Under the pieces are notes generated by a model. That model saw nothing but the letters and a program-made list of their open reading frames with translations, searched no databases and was not told where the DNA came from. This document shows positions 4,474 through 5,220 of a stretch of DNA of 5,220 bases, piece by piece. The stretch comes from DAIDJM01 sp964250215 (GTDB lineage Bacteria; Pseudomonadota; Alphaproteobacteria; Acetobacterales; Acetobacteraceae): NCBI GenBank assembly GCA_964250215.1, contig CAXUEX010000183.1, positions 1-5,220 on the forward strand, in the 5' to 3' direction. Position 1 is the first letter of the stretch; each line of letters starts with the position of its first letter. Position numbers and translations under genes: made by a program.

Positions 4474-5220
4474 ATGAACTTTCGCACCCTCGATGACGCC
4501 GATGTGCGCGGCAAGCGCGTTCTGCTCCGCGCCGACCTCAATGTGCCGGTGCGCGAGGGCCGCATCACCGACACCACGCGCCTGGAACGCCTCACCCCCA
4601 CCATCCGCGAACTCGCCGAAAACGGCGCCCGCGTGATCGTGGTGAGCCATTTCGACCGGCCGAAAGGCCAGCGCGTGCCGCATATGTCGCTCGGCCCCGT
4701 CTCGGCCGCGCTGCGCGACATACTCGGCCGCGACGTGTTCTTCGCCGACGATTGCATCGGCCCCGAAGCCGAGGCGGCCGTCGCCAGGCTCGAGGACGGC
4801 CAGGTTCTGGTGCTGGAGAACACCCGCTTCCATGAAGGCGAGGAAAAGAACGATCCCGAAATGGCAAAGGCGCTCGCCAGCCTCGCCGACATCTATGTGA
4901 ACGACGCCTTCTCCGCGGCGCACCGGGCACACGCCAGCACCGAAGGCGTGGCGCGCCACCTGCCCAGCCACGCCGGGCGCTTGATGCAGCGCGAACTGGA
5001 GGCGCTGAAGGCCGCGCTGGAGCATCCGGACCGGCCGGTCGGCGCCATCGTCGGCGGCAGCAAGGTTTCCACCAAGCTGGAACTGCTCGGCAACATGATC
5101 GGCAAGGTCGATCTGCTCGTGATCGGCGGCGCGATGGCCAACACCTTCCTGGCCGCCCAGGGCGTGGCGGTGGGCCGGTCGTTGCAGGAGGCCGAGATGC
5201 ACGATACCGCGCGCCGGATC
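4474..5220 (+). CDS. pgk: Phosphoglycerate kinase, 5' part (runs off the right edge)
   Basis: Pgk transfers phosphate between 1,3-bisphosphoglycerate and ADP to give 3-phosphoglycerate and ATP in cytoplasmic glycolysis, and runs in reverse in gluconeogenesis or the Calvin cycle. The first 249 residues of a normal length near 400 are present: the whole N-terminal substrate domain and the start of the nucleotide domain. The Pgk signature KRVLLRADLNVP is at 14-25, with substrate residues Asp21 and Asn23. Arg36 follows in TTRL, SHFDRPKG is at 58-65 (His59, Arg62), LENTRFHEGEEKN at 114-126 (Arg118) and VNDAFSAAHRAHAS at 142-155 (Arg151). The nucleotide side shows GGSKVSTK (194-201, Lys197) and IGGAMANTFLAA (217-228). 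The Asp at 61 replaces the usual Gly of the SHxGRPKG loop; other key residues are intact, so the enzyme looks functional. It is preceded by the DUF3108-like gene on the same strand. The reading frame is open to the last base of the window. Confidence 0.97.
   Translation, partial: MNFRTLDDADVRGKRVLLRADLNVPVREGRITDTTRLERLTPTIRELAENGARVIVVSHFDRPKGQRVPHMSLGPVSAALRDILGRDVFFADDCIGPEAEAAVARLEDGQVLVLENTRFHEGEEKNDPEMAKALASLADIYVNDAFSAAHRAHASTEGVARHLPSHAGRLMQRELEALKAALEHPDRPVGAIVGGSKVSTKLELLGNMIGKVDLLVIGGAMANTFLAAQGVAVGRSLQEAEMHDTARRI

Noticed and set aside
4378..5202. A 274-codon minus-strand frame opposite pgk
   Set aside because: It is entirely antisense to a conserved kinase and has no independent support.

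Overview
This is a GC-rich chromosomal window with dense, high-GC third codon positions. It looks like an alphaproteobacterium, possibly Acetobacteraceae/Rhodospirillales. That placement is inferred from the style of the phosphoglycerate kinase (NDAFSAAHRAHAS and GGSKVSTK blocks), the NodT-type lipoprotein, a DUF3108-like protein and a short palindromic intergenic repeat. No marker gene confirms the taxon.

Layout: positions 1-140 are a non-coding leader holding a 56-bp inverted-repeat element (26-81), a 14-bp perfect palindrome (88-101) and a weak promoter candidate. Positions 141-1601 encode an outer-membrane efflux lipoprotein (TolC/OprM/NodT family). It overlaps by ATGA the gene at 1598-2737 for a periplasmic adaptor (membrane fusion protein) of the MdtA/MuxA type. 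These two form an operon supplying two of the three parts of an RND drug-efflux pump. The inner-membrane RND transporter is not next to them downstream: after 27 bp comes a gene on the opposite strand (2765-3496), coding for an unrecognised 243-residue protein with an N-terminal hydrophobic region and a helical C-terminal half. This gene is divergent, by only 53 bp, from a secreted DUF3108-like protein (3550-4371). The last gene, from 4474 to beyond the right edge, is pgk (phosphoglycerate kinase); its first 249 codons are present.

The adaptor and lipoprotein should work together as the periplasmic and outer-membrane parts of one tripartite exporter, taking their pump from outside the window. 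The DUF3108-like protein and pgk run in the same direction 102 bp apart and may be co-transcribed, but nothing links them functionally. I see no CRISPR array, RNA gene, insertion sequence, phage gene or clearly new system. The points worth a second look are the pump-less efflux pair, the leader architecture of the first gene, an AT-rich palindrome written with unusual codons at the end of that gene, the unknown minus-strand protein with competing hairpins over its ribosome-binding site, and an atypical residue in a conserved substrate loop of Pgk.
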